A DNA stretch of 64,000 nucleotides from an uncultured Myxococcales bacterium (lineage in GTDB: Bacteria; Myxococcota_A; Polyangia; Polyangiales; Polyangiaceae): contig CALFEQ010000156.1 in NCBI GenBank assembly GCA_937949945.1, positions 1-64,000 on the forward strand, in the 5' to 3' direction. Below are positions 17,583-27,700 of this stretch, one piece after another. Within the stretch, counting starts at the first letter, position 1, and the number at the start of each line of letters is the position of its first letter. A model generated the notes under the pieces. The model searched no databases, was not told where the DNA came from, and saw only the letters and a program-made list of their open reading frames with translations. The translations under genes and the position numbers were made by a program.

Positions 17583-20500
17583 ATGAGCGACGTCGATCGC
17601 CGCTTCCACGAAACGTGGCTCGGGATGGTGCAGCCCGTCGAGGGCTTGGTCGTGTCCGTGCCGGTGCTCGTCGACGCGCAGTGCATGGAGCGGCAGCCGC
17701 CGAGCGTGCAGGAAAAGCTCGTCGAGCTCTGTCCGCCCACGAGGCAGGGCGAGACGGGCCCCGAAGGTCACCGCATCGCGGACCTGCCCCAGTTCTTCCA
17801 CGGGCTCCTCGGCTTCGCCCCCGACGCGTTCGACGCCGGCGAGGCGCTGCCCGAGGAGCTCTCGCTCTGGGTGCCCGAGGGCAAGCAGACGATCGCCCCG
17901 ACGTTCGCGCTGCGAAAGCTCGAGGACGCGCCCGCTCCCGAAGGCGCGGACGCGACGCCCGCGAGCAAGGCCGGCGCGCGCTACGAGATGCTCGTCTGGG
18001 ATCTCGGTGCGTTCCCCGGCGGCGCGGGGCTCGATCTCGACAAGCCCGAGACCGTCACCGGCCCGTGGGACTACCCGCCGGCGGCAAAGTTCGATCGCCT
18101 GCTCCGCCACTGCCGCGTGCCGATTGGCCTCGTCACCAACCGCGAGGTGGTGCGCCTCGTGTACGCGCCGCACGGCGAGTCGTCCGGTGCCATCACCTTC
18201 CGCATCGACGACATGGCGAGCGTGTCGGGCCGGCCGATCCTCGACGCGTTCGTCATGCTGCTGTCGGCGAACCGCTTCTTCGGCGTCACCGAAGAGCGCA
18301 CGCTGCCCGCGATCCTCGCCGAGAGCCGCAAGCGCCAGGCGAACGTCACCAACGAGCTCGCCGATCAGGTCTTCGATGCGCTGCAGATCCTGCTCGCCGG
18401 CTTCGAGGCCGCCGCCGAGCGCGACGGCCGCGCACTGCTCGACGACGCGCTCGAGCGGGAAGACAACCACCTCTACAAGGGCCTGCTCACCGTGCTCCTC
18501 CGCCTCGTCTTCGTGCTCTACGCCGAGGACAGGGGGCTCTTGCCCATCGAGAACGAGACGTACGCGAAGAACCTCTCCGTCCTCGGCCTGTTCGAGGAGC
18601 TTCAAGCCGATCACGGCGCGTACCCCGACTCGATGAGCCGTCGCTTCGGTGCGTGGGGCCGGCTCGTCACGCTCTTCCGCGCGATCTTCCTCGGTCTGTC
18701 GCACGGGGACCTCGTGATGCCGCCGCGGCGCGGCTCGCTCTTCGATCCGCACACCTACCCGTTCCTCGAGGGATGGGGCCCCGCCGGAAGCGCGCCGATC
18801 ACGCAGCCGGAGGACCGCGCCGCCGTGAAGCTGCCGAGCATCGACGACGAGACGGTCTACCGTGTCCTCGAAAAGCTCCTCGTCTTCGAGGGACAGAGGC
18901 TGTCGTACCGAGCGCTCGACGTCGAGCAGATCGGCAGCGTCTACGAGGCGCTCATGGGCTACGAGGTCGTGCGCATGCCCGCGCCCGCGGTCTGCATGCG
19001 ACCGAACCGCGTCTGGGTCACCGTCGAGGAGGTCCTCGAGGTGCGGGCGGAGCTCCGTGCAAAGTGGCTGAAAGACACAATCGGCTTGAAGGCGGCGGAG
19101 GCGAAGGATCTGAGCGCCGAGCTCCAGACGGCGAACAGCGACGCGGCGCTCGAGCTACTCGCGAGGCACGGCGGCGACAAGAAGCGCCAGAAAGTCGCAG
19201 CACGCGCAAAGGCCGGGCAGCTCGTCTTGCAGCCCGGATCGGAGCGGCGGCGGACGAGCTCGCACTACACGCCGCGCAGCCTCTCGGCGCCGATCGTGCG
19301 GCGGACGCTCGAGCCGCTGCTCGCCGTGATGGGAGAGGCTCCACCGTCCGAGCGCATCTTGAGCCTCAAGGTGTGCGATCCGGCCATGGGATCGGGCGCG
19401 TTCCTCGTCGAGGCGTGCCGCTTCCTCGCCGACCAGGTCGTCGCGGCGTGGACGCGTGAGGGCAAGATCGAGGCGATCGCCGCCGAGCACGGTGACCCGC
19501 TGCTCCATGCGCGGAGGCTTGTCGCGCAGCGGTGCCTGTACGGCGTGGACAAGAACGAGATGGCCGTCGAGCTGGCGAAGCTCTCCTTGTGGCTCGTGAC
19601 GCTCTCGAAGACGCTGCCCTTCACGTTCCTCGACCACGCGCTCCGCCACGGTGACAGCCTCGTCGGTCTCGACTTCGACCAGCTCCGCGCGTTCCATTGG
19701 AAGCCGCCTGCGAAGGACGAGGAGCCGAAGAGCAAGAAGAAGCGCTCGAAGGACGTCCCCGAGGGGCAGCTCTCGCTCTTCGGGCGCGAGATCGAGCAGG
19801 CGCTCGAGGAGGCCATCGCGCTCCGTCAGAAGATCGGCGAGCTCGGCGACGCGCCGATGGACGATCGCGAGAAGGAGCGCCTGCTCTGGGACGCGCAGGA
19901 CGCGCTCGACCGCGTGCGGCTCATCGGCGACGTGCTCGTCGGCGCGTTCTTCGCGCACGACAAGGACAAGGACCGCGAGAAGGAACGCGCGCGGCGCGAG
20001 GAGATGGTCCGCGCCTGGCTGCTCTCCGGCGGACCGCCGACCGAAGAGGTACGCGCGATGCAGCGCGAGATCCGCGCGCGCATCCCGGTGTTCCACTGGA
20101 TGGTGGAGTTCCCGGAGGTGTTCTACGCAGAGCGGCCGGATCCGCTTGAGCACGAGCAGATCAACCGAGCGGCATACATGGATGCCTTCGTCGGGAACCC
20201 GCCATTTGCTGGCAAGAATGGGATCACCGAAGCGAACGGACCGGGTTACGTCGAGTGGCTCATGACGCTCCATCCGGACGTCGTCGGAAAGCCGAATACA
20301 GACCTCTCTGCCTACTTCTTCCGACGAACCGCAATGCTGCTGGGCATGCATGGAACCCTCGGCTTAATCGCCACGAACACGATCGCAGAGGGCGACTCGC
20401 GGCTCATGTCGCTCAAGTACCTCGTAGACCGTGGCGCCGACATCTATGCCGCTCGATCCAGCATGCGTTGGCCGGGCGCGGCCAACGTTTCCGTTTCCAT

Positions 20501-21734
20501 CGTCCACCTCGCATTCGGGAACGCACGTACCGGCGTGCGGACAAGAGAGCTCGATGGGAACGGGGTTGAACTCATCGACTCGCGCCTGACCCCCAGCCGC
20601 GAACGACGAGATCCTGCAAGACTCAGTATCAACGCCGGCCTGAGTTTCATGGGCGGGAAGCTCGTCGGCGTAGGCCTCGCGATGTCACTCGAAGAGCGGG
20701 CGGCACTCGTAGCTGCAGACCCACGGAACGCTGAGGTGCTTCGTCCCTACCTCGGAGGAGAAGAGGTCAACCACAATCCGTGCGGGCGGTTCGATCGCTA
20801 CATGATCGACTTTACGACGAAGAGCCTCGAAGAAGCCCGCGCATGGCCGATGCTGATGCGGATCATCGAAGAAAAAGTCCGCCCAGCACGCGAAAATGAC
20901 AAGCGAGGAACCTACAAAACCTACTGGTGGCGGCCGGGCGAAAGCGGTGCCGCATTGTATGCGGCGCTTGTCGGGATGGAACGCTGTCTCGTCGCCGCCA
21001 ACGTAACCAAACATCTAACGTTCTCATTCCAGTCGACGCGAATCTTCTTTGCTCAAACGCTCTACGTCTTTCCACTCGATGCCCACTCTTCCTTCGCCGT
21101 CCTCCAATCCCGCATCCACGAGCCCTGGGCGCGCCTCCTCTCGTCCTCGCTCGAGGACCGACTTCGCTACTCCGCGTCCGACTGCTTCGAGACCTTCCCC
21201 TTCCCCAAACCGGACCCACGCACGGTCATCGACGCCCTCGAGGACGTCGGCCAGCGCCTCTACGACGCGCGCGCCAAATACATGGTCGACGAGAACGTCG
21301 GCCTGACGATCACGTACAACCGCCTGAAGGATCCCGCGTGCACCGATCCGCGCATCCTCGAGCTGCGCGCCCTGCACGAGGAGATGGACCGCGCGGTCCT
21401 CGCGGCGTACGCGGAGAACGATCCCGACGGCAACTGGACGACCCTCGAGGTCCCGCCCTACTGCCCGATCACCGATGACGACAAGGCGAAGCTCGCCGCC
21501 TTCGAGGACGCCGTCATCGACCGCCTCTTCGCTCTCAACGCCAAGCGCGCGGAAGAAGAGAAGCGCCTCGGCCTCGGCGCTCCTGCGTCGAAGCAGAAGA
21601 AGGCGCGCGCCAAAGCTGCGGACACGGAGGCGACGGGCACATCCGCCCCGGAGAAGAAGCGCTCGTCGCGCAAGAAACCCGCCGCCGAGCAGCTCGGCAT
21701 CCAGCTCGCGCCCGAACCGCCGACGGGACAATGA
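17583..21734 (+). CDS. drmMI: DrmMI-type adenine-N6 DNA methyltransferase
   Basis: This 1383-residue protein belongs to the large Eco57I/PglX-like methylases. The N-terminal 570 residues form a helical domain (HETWLGMVQPVEGLVVSVPV at the start). SAM-binding motif I is DPAMGSGAF near residue 600 and catalytic motif IV is GNPPF near residue 872. A Lys-rich loop (KSKKKRSKD) lies near 715. Residues about 855-1170 form the target-recognition region, whose DNA is visibly poorer in GC than the rest. The C-terminus (RLLSSSLEDRLRYSASDCF, GLTITYNRL) is conserved among the three methylase copies here. The enzyme should methylate host DNA to mark self for DISARM. Its stop overlaps the next start (ATGA). 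Confidence 0.9.
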   Translation: MSDVDRRFHETWLGMVQPVEGLVVSVPVLVDAQCMERQPPSVQEKLVELCPPTRQGETGPEGHRIADLPQFFHGLLGFAPDAFDAGEALPEELSLWVPEGKQTIAPTFALRKLEDAPAPEGADATPASKAGARYEMLVWDLGAFPGGAGLDLDKPETVTGPWDYPPAAKFDRLLRHCRVPIGLVTNREVVRLVYAPHGESSGAITFRIDDMASVSGRPILDAFVMLLSANRFFGVTEERTLPAILAESRKRQANVTNELADQVFDALQILLAGFEAAAERDGRALLDDALEREDNHLYKGLLTVLLRLVFVLYAEDRGLLPIENETYAKNLSVLGLFEELQADHGAYPDSMSRRFGAWGRLVTLFRAIFLGLSHGDLVMPPRRGSLFDPHTYPFLEGWGPAGSAPITQPEDRAAVKLPSIDDETVYRVLEKLLVFEGQRLSYRALDVEQIGSVYEALMGYEVVRMPAPAVCMRPNRVWVTVEEVLEVRAELRAKWLKDTIGLKAAEAKDLSAELQTANSDAALELLARHGGDKKRQKVAARAKAGQLVLQPGSERRRTSSHYTPRSLSAPIVRRTLEPLLAVMGEAPPSERILSLKVCDPAMGSGAFLVEACRFLADQVVAAWTREGKIEAIAAEHGDPLLHARRLVAQRCLYGVDKNEMAVELAKLSLWLVTLSKTLPFTFLDHALRHGDSLVGLDFDQLRAFHWKPPAKDEEPKSKKKRSKDVPEGQLSLFGREIEQALEEAIALRQKIGELGDAPMDDREKERLLWDAQDALDRVRLIGDVLVGAFFAHDKDKDREKERARREEMVRAWLLSGGPPTEEVRAMQREIRARIPVFHWMVEFPEVFYAERPDPLEHEQINRAAYMDAFVGNPPFAGKNGITEANGPGYVEWLMTLHPDVVGKPNTDLSAYFFRRTAMLLGMHGTLGLIATNTIAEGDSRLMSLKYLVDRGADIYAARSSMRWPGAANVSVSIVHLAFGNARTGVRTRELDGNGVELIDSRLTPSRERRDPARLSINAGLSFMGGKLVGVGLAMSLEERAALVAADPRNAEVLRPYLGGEEVNHNPCGRFDRYMIDFTTKSLEEARAWPMLMRIIEEKVRPARENDKRGTYKTYWWRPGESGAALYAALVGMERCLVAANVTKHLTFSFQSTRIFFAQTLYVFPLDAHSSFAVLQSRIHEPWARLLSSSLEDRLRYSASDCFETFPFPKPDPRTVIDALEDVGQRLYDARAKYMVDENVGLTITYNRLKDPACTDPRILELRALHEEMDRAVLAAYAENDPDGNWTTLEVPPYCPITDDDKAKLAAFEDAVIDRLFALNAKRAEEEKRLGLGAPASKQKKARAKAADTEATGTSAPEKKRSSRKKPAAEQLGIQLAPEPPTGQ
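19395..19984 (+). repeat. 5' homology arm of methyltransferase duplication (active copy)
   Basis: These 590 bp, from motif I (GGCGCGTTCC) onward, match 29616-30205 without a visible difference, at a constant offset of 10221 bp. Identity then decays (first mismatch at 19985) toward the target-recognition region. Confidence 0.9.
20150..21095 (+). other. Variable target-recognition segment of drmMI
   Basis: This is the part of drmMI that differs from the silent copy. It has lower GC and more A/T-ending codons than the flanking arms. After the shared GNPPF motif the protein sequence diverges strongly, while its length stays almost constant (the two copies differ by 6 bp net between arms). Position and behaviour fit a specificity domain. 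Confidence 0.7.
21096..21612 (+). repeat. 3' homology arm of methyltransferase duplication (active copy)
   Basis: From GCCGTCCTCC onward this segment is nearly identical to 31323-31838 (offset 10227 bp). A short divergent patch lies near 21166-21240, and a long identical block from 21249 to about 21507. It encodes the conserved methyltransferase C-terminus. Confidence 0.85.
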
Positions 21735-22948
21735 CGCTCTTCTGGTTCGAGCTCTCGAAGGCCGACCGAGAGCGCACCGATGCGTGGCTCCGCGCGCTCC
21801 GGGGCGAAGAGGCCTTCGACTCGCTCGGCCTCGCCGACCTGCTCGAGCACCTCAGCGACCGCCTCTACCCCGGGACCGTCACCGGCATGACGCGCGCGCG
21901 GTATCTCCTGATCGTGCCTGCGATCTACAAGTACATCGCGCGGCACCCGGACAACGATCCGTTCCAGCAATCGAAGCGGCTCCAGGCGCGCTTCGCCAAG
22001 CAGATCGGTACCCGCGAGAAGGGCAACCTCGGCGTGCGCGCCGGTGAAGACCTGAGCCGCTTCCCCTCCTCGCTCTACTGGAGCGTGTTGCGGCAGCTCC
22101 AGATCCTCCGCCGCGACGACGTCACCGAGCGACAGTACCTCGATGCCGTCAAGGACGGCACGCGCCACGAGCTGCGCGACGACGACGGCGTCGAACACCG
22201 GGAACGCACGGCCCCCGAGACCTGGTGGGCGCCGGAGGCCCGCTGCGAGCTCGGCATCCGCGACGGCCGGTTCACGAACGCCACGCTGGAGCTGACGCGC
22301 GAGGAACGGAGGTTCTTGCGCGAGCGGTACCTCGACCGCGCGAAGCACAGCTTCCTCGCGTACTGCATCGAGACGAACGCGCGCCTCGGCGACGTGGGGC
22401 CGTGGCAAACCCGGGTACGTGCCGCCCTCCATCCTTGGATGGGCCACGCGCAAGCCTTCCGCGCCATCCTCCGCATCGCGAACCTCCTCTACGCCTTCTT
22501 CGTCACCGAGCGCCGGCTCGCGCGCCTCCGCCTCGACGCGGAGGCGAAGGCCTCCGACGAAGAAGCGCGCGCGACGACCAAAGAGGCCCTCGAGCGGTGC
22601 CTGCGCGAGCACCGCAGGCGGCTCGCCGAATGGGACCCGGGAAGCTTCCTCGTGAGGCTCGGGCTCCACGGCGACCGCTCGGGGAGGCAGGAGCGCTTCC
22701 TCGAGGCGCTTCGCGCCGAGATCTCTGCCGCGACCGACGCCGCCGATCTGATCCGGCGCACACGCGCGCGGATCGTGGAGCGCGAGGCGGAGGTCCGCCC
22801 CGGAAAGCGCCGCCTCGGCGACCAGCCTCACGGCGACCTCTTGCGCCAATGGGAGCGGCGAGAGGATCCCGATCTCCTCTACGAACCGAGCTCGCGTCAC
22901 AACGTGGCACGCCGCATCGTCGAGGACCTTCGGGAGGGCACGCGATGA
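21731..22948 (+). CDS. DUF6361-like protein
   Basis: This 405-residue protein starts MTLFWFELSKADRERTDAWL at an ATG that overlaps the methyltransferase stop, and its own stop overlaps the next start. The phrases FDSLGLADLLEHLSDRLYPG, TRARYLLIVPAIYKYIARHP and IGTREKGNLGVRAGEDLSRF are typical of the DUF6361 family as I remember it. Members are commonly encoded beside a PLD-like protein and a large helicase. It is soluble, Arg-rich and has no catalytic motif I can name. Its place in the middle of a five-gene, overlap-coupled operon implies a structural or DNA-sensing role in the same complex. Confidence 0.7.
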   Translation: MTLFWFELSKADRERTDAWLRALRGEEAFDSLGLADLLEHLSDRLYPGTVTGMTRARYLLIVPAIYKYIARHPDNDPFQQSKRLQARFAKQIGTREKGNLGVRAGEDLSRFPSSLYWSVLRQLQILRRDDVTERQYLDAVKDGTRHELRDDDGVEHRERTAPETWWAPEARCELGIRDGRFTNATLELTREERRFLRERYLDRAKHSFLAYCIETNARLGDVGPWQTRVRAALHPWMGHAQAFRAILRIANLLYAFFVTERRLARLRLDAEAKASDEEARATTKEALERCLREHRRRLAEWDPGSFLVRLGLHGDRSGRQERFLEALRAEISAATDAADLIRRTRARIVEREAEVRPGKRRLGDQPHGDLLRQWERREDPDLLYEPSSRHNVARRIVEDLREGTR

Positions 22949-24795
22949 GCAGAGGCGCGCGCGCTGCCCCCGAGCTGAGCCCGCGAAGGAGCCTCGTCGA
23001 TGTCCTGTCGCCGCCCGCGGGCTACCACTTCGACGCAGGGATCGCGACGACGTTCGGCCTCGACGCAACGGCCCTGACGTGCGCCTTGGGCGCCCTCGCG
23101 AAGCTCGACGTCGCGGACGAGGGCGACGCACGCGCGGAGGCGACCACCACCACGAACGCCAAGCCTGGCGATCTCCTCCGGGCGTTCGCCACCGTGCGCG
23201 ATCGGCTCCTCGTCGTCCGGCAAGGCGGCCAGATGCGTGTGACGGGGCTCGATGCTCACCACGGGCTCGCGGCCCTCTGCGACCGAGCCATCCGCGCGAT
23301 CACGCCGGAACATGGCTCGTTCCATCCGAAGGTCTGGCTCCTGCGCTACCGCGACGGGCGAGAGGTGGTGTACCGCTTCGTCTGCTCGAGCCGGAACCTC
23401 ACCGCCTCGTCGTGCCTCGAGCTCGGCGTCGCCTTCGAGCTCGAGCGCTCGCACACGACGACCGAGCTCGGGGAGACGCTCGCCGACTTCCTGAGCGAAG
23501 TGCTGGATGCGCTGCCCGGGCGCACCGGACGCCGGGTGCCGCGCTGGGCGACCGAGCTCGTACGCGAAGCCCGCTTCCTCGACCCACCGAAAGACGCCTT
23601 CCGGAGAGGAACGACGGTGAGCCTCCTGCCGCAGACACCGCGCCACGGCGCCGGACGCCAGCGCGCGTCTTCGGCGGCGAAGCGCTCGCTCGAGCGTCTC
23701 CTCGCTCGCGCCGAGCGCCAGTCGACGCTGACCTGCGTCGCCCCCTTCCTCGACACGCGGTGGATCGCTCACGTTGCCTCGAAGGTCGACGAGCTCACCA
23801 TCGTGTCCACGCGCGAGGCGCTCGATGCCATCGCGGACGAGGTCACGGGCCTCCGAACCAGGAGCCACGAACGCGTCCGTTTTCGCGCGCCGCGTCTTGC
23901 GTCGGAGGCCCCGACGCTCCACGCCAAGCTCCTGCACCTCGCGACGCCCCGCTCGTCCGTGACCGTCATGGGGTCCGCGAACGCCACCTCCCCTGCGTGG
24001 GGCCTGGGCCAAGCCGTCAACTGGGAGTGCGGCGTCGTCTTCGAGCCCGGCCTCCGGCGCTCCGAGCTCCGCGCCATCGCCGAGGACTGGACCGAGCCCT
24101 ACAGGCCCCAGGCCGCAGGGGAGCAGACGGACCTCGAGGCCAAGCGCGCGCTCGACGATTTCGAGCGCGCGATCGCGCGTCGGCTCCAGCCGCACGCCGC
24201 GTGGAACAACGGAACGCTGCGCATTCGTGCGACCTCGGTGCCGAAGAGAGAGGGCTTCGAAGCGGCCCTCGCGCCGATCTTCACGTCGGGGGTCCCCTCC
24301 GAGGAACGCTTCGCTCCGCTGGAGCACCTCGAAGGCGACGGCGCGACGTTCGAATGCAGCCTCGAGCAGCTCACGACGATGGTGGCCGTGCGCGTGCGCA
24401 AGAAGGGAGCCGAGGCATGCGCGGAGCCGCTGGTGATCGAGCTCGCTTCGACGGACTTCCCGAGCGATTGGAACCGCCTCCGCGATCGCGCCGTCCTCGA
24501 CCGGCTCGCCGAGAGTGCCGGCGGCCTCGCGGGCGTGCTCTGGGACATCCTCTCGAACGGCGCGGCCCGCCCCACGACGCGCACGAAGCCCGAGGGCGCA
24601 CCCGGTCCATCGGCCAGCACGGGCGGCACGTGGCCGACCGCCGAGATCACGCTCGAGCACATGCTCCTCGCGGCCGCCGACCCGACCGTCGCGGGGCAGA
24701 TCCATGCCGTGCTCGACGGAAGAAGCCGCGATCCGGACGGCTTCGGTGAGCTCTGGGAGGTGGTGCGGGGCCCAGAGATGGTGCGGAGCCGATGA
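22945..24795 (+). CDS. Phospholipase D-like nuclease-fold protein
   Basis: This 616-residue protein starts at ATG 22945, overlapping the previous stop (ATGA). It begins with RRSLVDVLSPPAGYHFDAGI, typical of a PLD-like family associated with helicases. Two HKD-type half-sites are visible: HPKVWLLRY with CSSRNLT near residues 125-155, and LHAKLLHL with GSANATSPAW near residues 325-350. Paired HKD motifs in one chain form a phosphodiesterase active site, so nuclease activity is plausible. The first site has HPK instead of the canonical HxK spacing followed by Asp, which still fits. It is coupled to the helicase gene by a further ATGA overlap at 24792. Confidence 0.8.
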   Translation: MSRGARAAPELSPRRSLVDVLSPPAGYHFDAGIATTFGLDATALTCALGALAKLDVADEGDARAEATTTTNAKPGDLLRAFATVRDRLLVVRQGGQMRVTGLDAHHGLAALCDRAIRAITPEHGSFHPKVWLLRYRDGREVVYRFVCSSRNLTASSCLELGVAFELERSHTTTELGETLADFLSEVLDALPGRTGRRVPRWATELVREARFLDPPKDAFRRGTTVSLLPQTPRHGAGRQRASSAAKRSLERLLARAERQSTLTCVAPFLDTRWIAHVASKVDELTIVSTREALDAIADEVTGLRTRSHERVRFRAPRLASEAPTLHAKLLHLATPRSSVTVMGSANATSPAWGLGQAVNWECGVVFEPGLRRSELRAIAEDWTEPYRPQAAGEQTDLEAKRALDDFERAIARRLQPHAAWNNGTLRIRATSVPKREGFEAALAPIFTSGVPSEERFAPLEHLEGDGATFECSLEQLTTMVAVRVRKKGAEACAEPLVIELASTDFPSDWNRLRDRAVLDRLAESAGGLAGVLWDILSNGAARPTTRTKPEGAPGPSASTGGTWPTAEITLEHMLLAAADPTVAGQIHAVLDGRSRDPDGFGELWEVVRGPEMVRSR

Positions 24796-27700
24796 AGCGC
24801 GACGAGACGAGCACGCTCGAGCTGACGCTCTTCCAGCGCCGCACCGTCGAACACATCGTGCGGTGCCTGGAGGCGCGGAACAGGCCGCGGCGCTTCTTGC
24901 TCGCCGACGAGGTCGGCCTCGGCAAGACAATCGTGACCCGCGCCGTCCTCGAACGCCTCGCCGAGAAACACGGGCGCATCCGTGCCCTGTACGTCACGTC
25001 GAACGCCGCCATCGCGGCCCAGAACCGCGGGAAGCTGCTCGGCCCGAACGGCACGGCGGTGGACATCGGCCGGCTCACGCTCGCAGCGAAGGAGCTCGGG
25101 CGGCTGGTGCGCCGGAAGGAGGGCGTCGAGCTCTTCCCGCTGAGCTACCACACGTCCTTCGCGGTCCGCGGCCCCGGGCTCGCCGAAGAGCGGCGCCTGC
25201 TCCTCCATCTCGTCGCCCAGACGTTCGGCTGGAACATCACCCAGAGGCTCGCCGAGGTCTTCCGTGGGCCCGCGCGAAACTGGGAGAGGGAGCGGTGGCG
25301 CGCGTCTCTGATGAGCGAGTTCGAGAGCGCTCGCATCGACAAGCGGCGCCTCGCGACCATGTGGCGCCCGCACGTCGAACGGCTCCGGCACGCGACCGAG
25401 ACCGACGCGTCGCTCGTCCAAGCGCTGCGGATCGGGCTCACCAAGGTGGTCCTCGACAGGCTGGAGCCGGACATCGTGATCCTCGACGAGCTGCAGAAGT
25501 TCGGCGCGATCGAGGACGCGCGGGATCCCGACTCGTTGATGGCCCATCTCCTCGGACGGGGCGTCCGAGTGCTGGCGCTCTCGGCGACGCCGTTCGACCT
25601 GCGGTCGCGCGAAAGCGCCGAAGCGCACGGTCGGCTGATGGAGCTCGTGTCGTTCTTGTGGGCCGAGCCCGAGAACGGACCACGCGCTCGAGAGCTGAAG
25701 GGCGCCCTCGAGCAGTTCCGGGAGGCGATCACCCGTGCCGTGGAGGGCGCCGACGCGACGACCGCGAGGTGCGCGATCGAGGCGAAGCAGCGGCTCGAGA
25801 CCTGCCTCCGGCCGATCATGTGCCGCACCGAGCGTGCGCGGTTCGTGGATCCGGATGCCGATCTCGTCGAGCGACGCGGGAGCAAAGACGAAGCGCCGAA
25901 GCCGTCGCGAAGGAGCGTCCTCGACTTCCATGCCCTCGCGCAGGTGGCCGAGAAGGAGCCGCCCGCGCGCCTGCTCGACTACTGGGCCTCGTGCCCGACC
26001 CCGCTCTCGTTCGTCGATCATCGCTATCGCGTGCACGAGGAGCTCGGCCGCAAAGCGCTCGGACGCGAGCTCCGCGTCGCGCGCAGGGACTTCGCGACGA
26101 TCACCGAGCGTTCGACGCGCCTCGCGCAGCTCGCGCGACACGTGTTCGGGGCCGAGGACGACCCGTGCCTGCACCTCTGGGCGCCTCCGTCGCCGACCAT
26201 GCGCTACTACGCCGACGACCGGCTCGGCGCGGCGCCGTCGAAGATCCTCGTCTTCTCGCACTGGCGGTTCGTCCCGCGCGCGATCGCGACCACGGTGAGC
26301 GCGCTCGAGGAGCGGAGGCTACCGGGGGGTGTCACCTCACGCACGCAGCCGCTCCGGTTCCGCCGACGTCTCTCCTTCTCCGTGTTCGACGTGGCGTTCC
26401 CGTCGAACGGCCTCGCAGAGGTGATCCGCCCGCGCGCGATCGCGGAAGCTAGCCCCTCGGACATGATCGAGCGCGCGATGAAGAGGCTCGAGGAGGCCCT
26501 CGGTCGATGCAACGTGCGCGTGGTCCGGAACGCGCGGCGCGTGAGCCCGTGGCAGGCCATCGCGCGTCTCGAGCGCGACGACCTCGACGCGCTCGCGTCG
26601 CGCAGGGTGCGCCGTGCTCACGAGGAGGCCATCCATCGCGCCTCTCACCTGGAAAGGCTCGCGGCGTGGCGCGCCGCGCGGGAGCCGCTCGTCATCTCCC
26701 GCGCGGTCCTCCGTCGGATCGCCGAGATCGCGCTGTTCAGCCCGGCCGTCGCCTTCCGACGGGCCTTCCTCGAACAGTACGGCCGCTCGTCGTCGCCCGG
26801 GCACGCGCCGGAGGTCATGGCCGCGATGACGAGCTACTTCAACCGCCCCATCGTCCAGCGGGTGATCCGCGCCGCGGTCCGTTCGCGTCGTCGCGTCATC
26901 AAGACCGTAGGTCGGCGCGGGTACGTCGACGACATCCTCGAGTACGCCGTCGCGGGGCACATCCAAGCGGTCGCCGACGAGTACGCCTTCCTCCTCGCGC
27001 GCGTCGCGGGAGAGAAGACGCACGAGGACGCCGAGCGGCACCTCGTGCGCGTCCTCGAGCTCCGTCCGCCGCAGCTCCGCGTCCACTTCGCCCGGCAGAA
27101 GCGTTCGGAGCCGGTGGCGACGCACCTGGCGATGGCGTTCGGCGACCGTGACGAAGGCGACGACGACGAGACGACCCGCGGCGCCGCCCACCATCGCGAG
27201 ACCGTGCGCATGGCGTTCCAGTCCCCCTTCTGGCCGTTCGTGCTCGCGACGACGTCGGTCGGCCAGGAAGGGCTCGATCTGCACTTCTATTGCCGCGACG
27301 TGATGCACTGGAACCTGCCCACGTCGCCCATCGACCTCGAGCAGCGCGAAGGCCGCGTGCAGCGCTACCTGTCGTTCGCCGTCCGAAGGGGGATGGCGTC
27401 GTCGATCGCTCGGGCGCAGGGCGCGCCGCCACGGTGGTCGGAGCTCGTCGCGGAGGCGCGGCGGAGGACGCGGCTCGAGGGCGTCCACCGGCGTGGGCTC
27501 TCGCCGCACTGGCTGTTCGACGGTGTCGTCGGGCCCGCTCCTGCGGTCGCCCCCTCCGCGCCGACCATCGGCGCGCGCGTGGCGGACGAGGCGACGCATG
27601 CGTCGAACGGAGCCCGGCGCACGGATGCCGGGATGGTCCGTCACCTTCCCTTCGCGTGGCGCAGCAAGGACTGGCTGCGGTTCCGCGAGCTCGAGTCGCG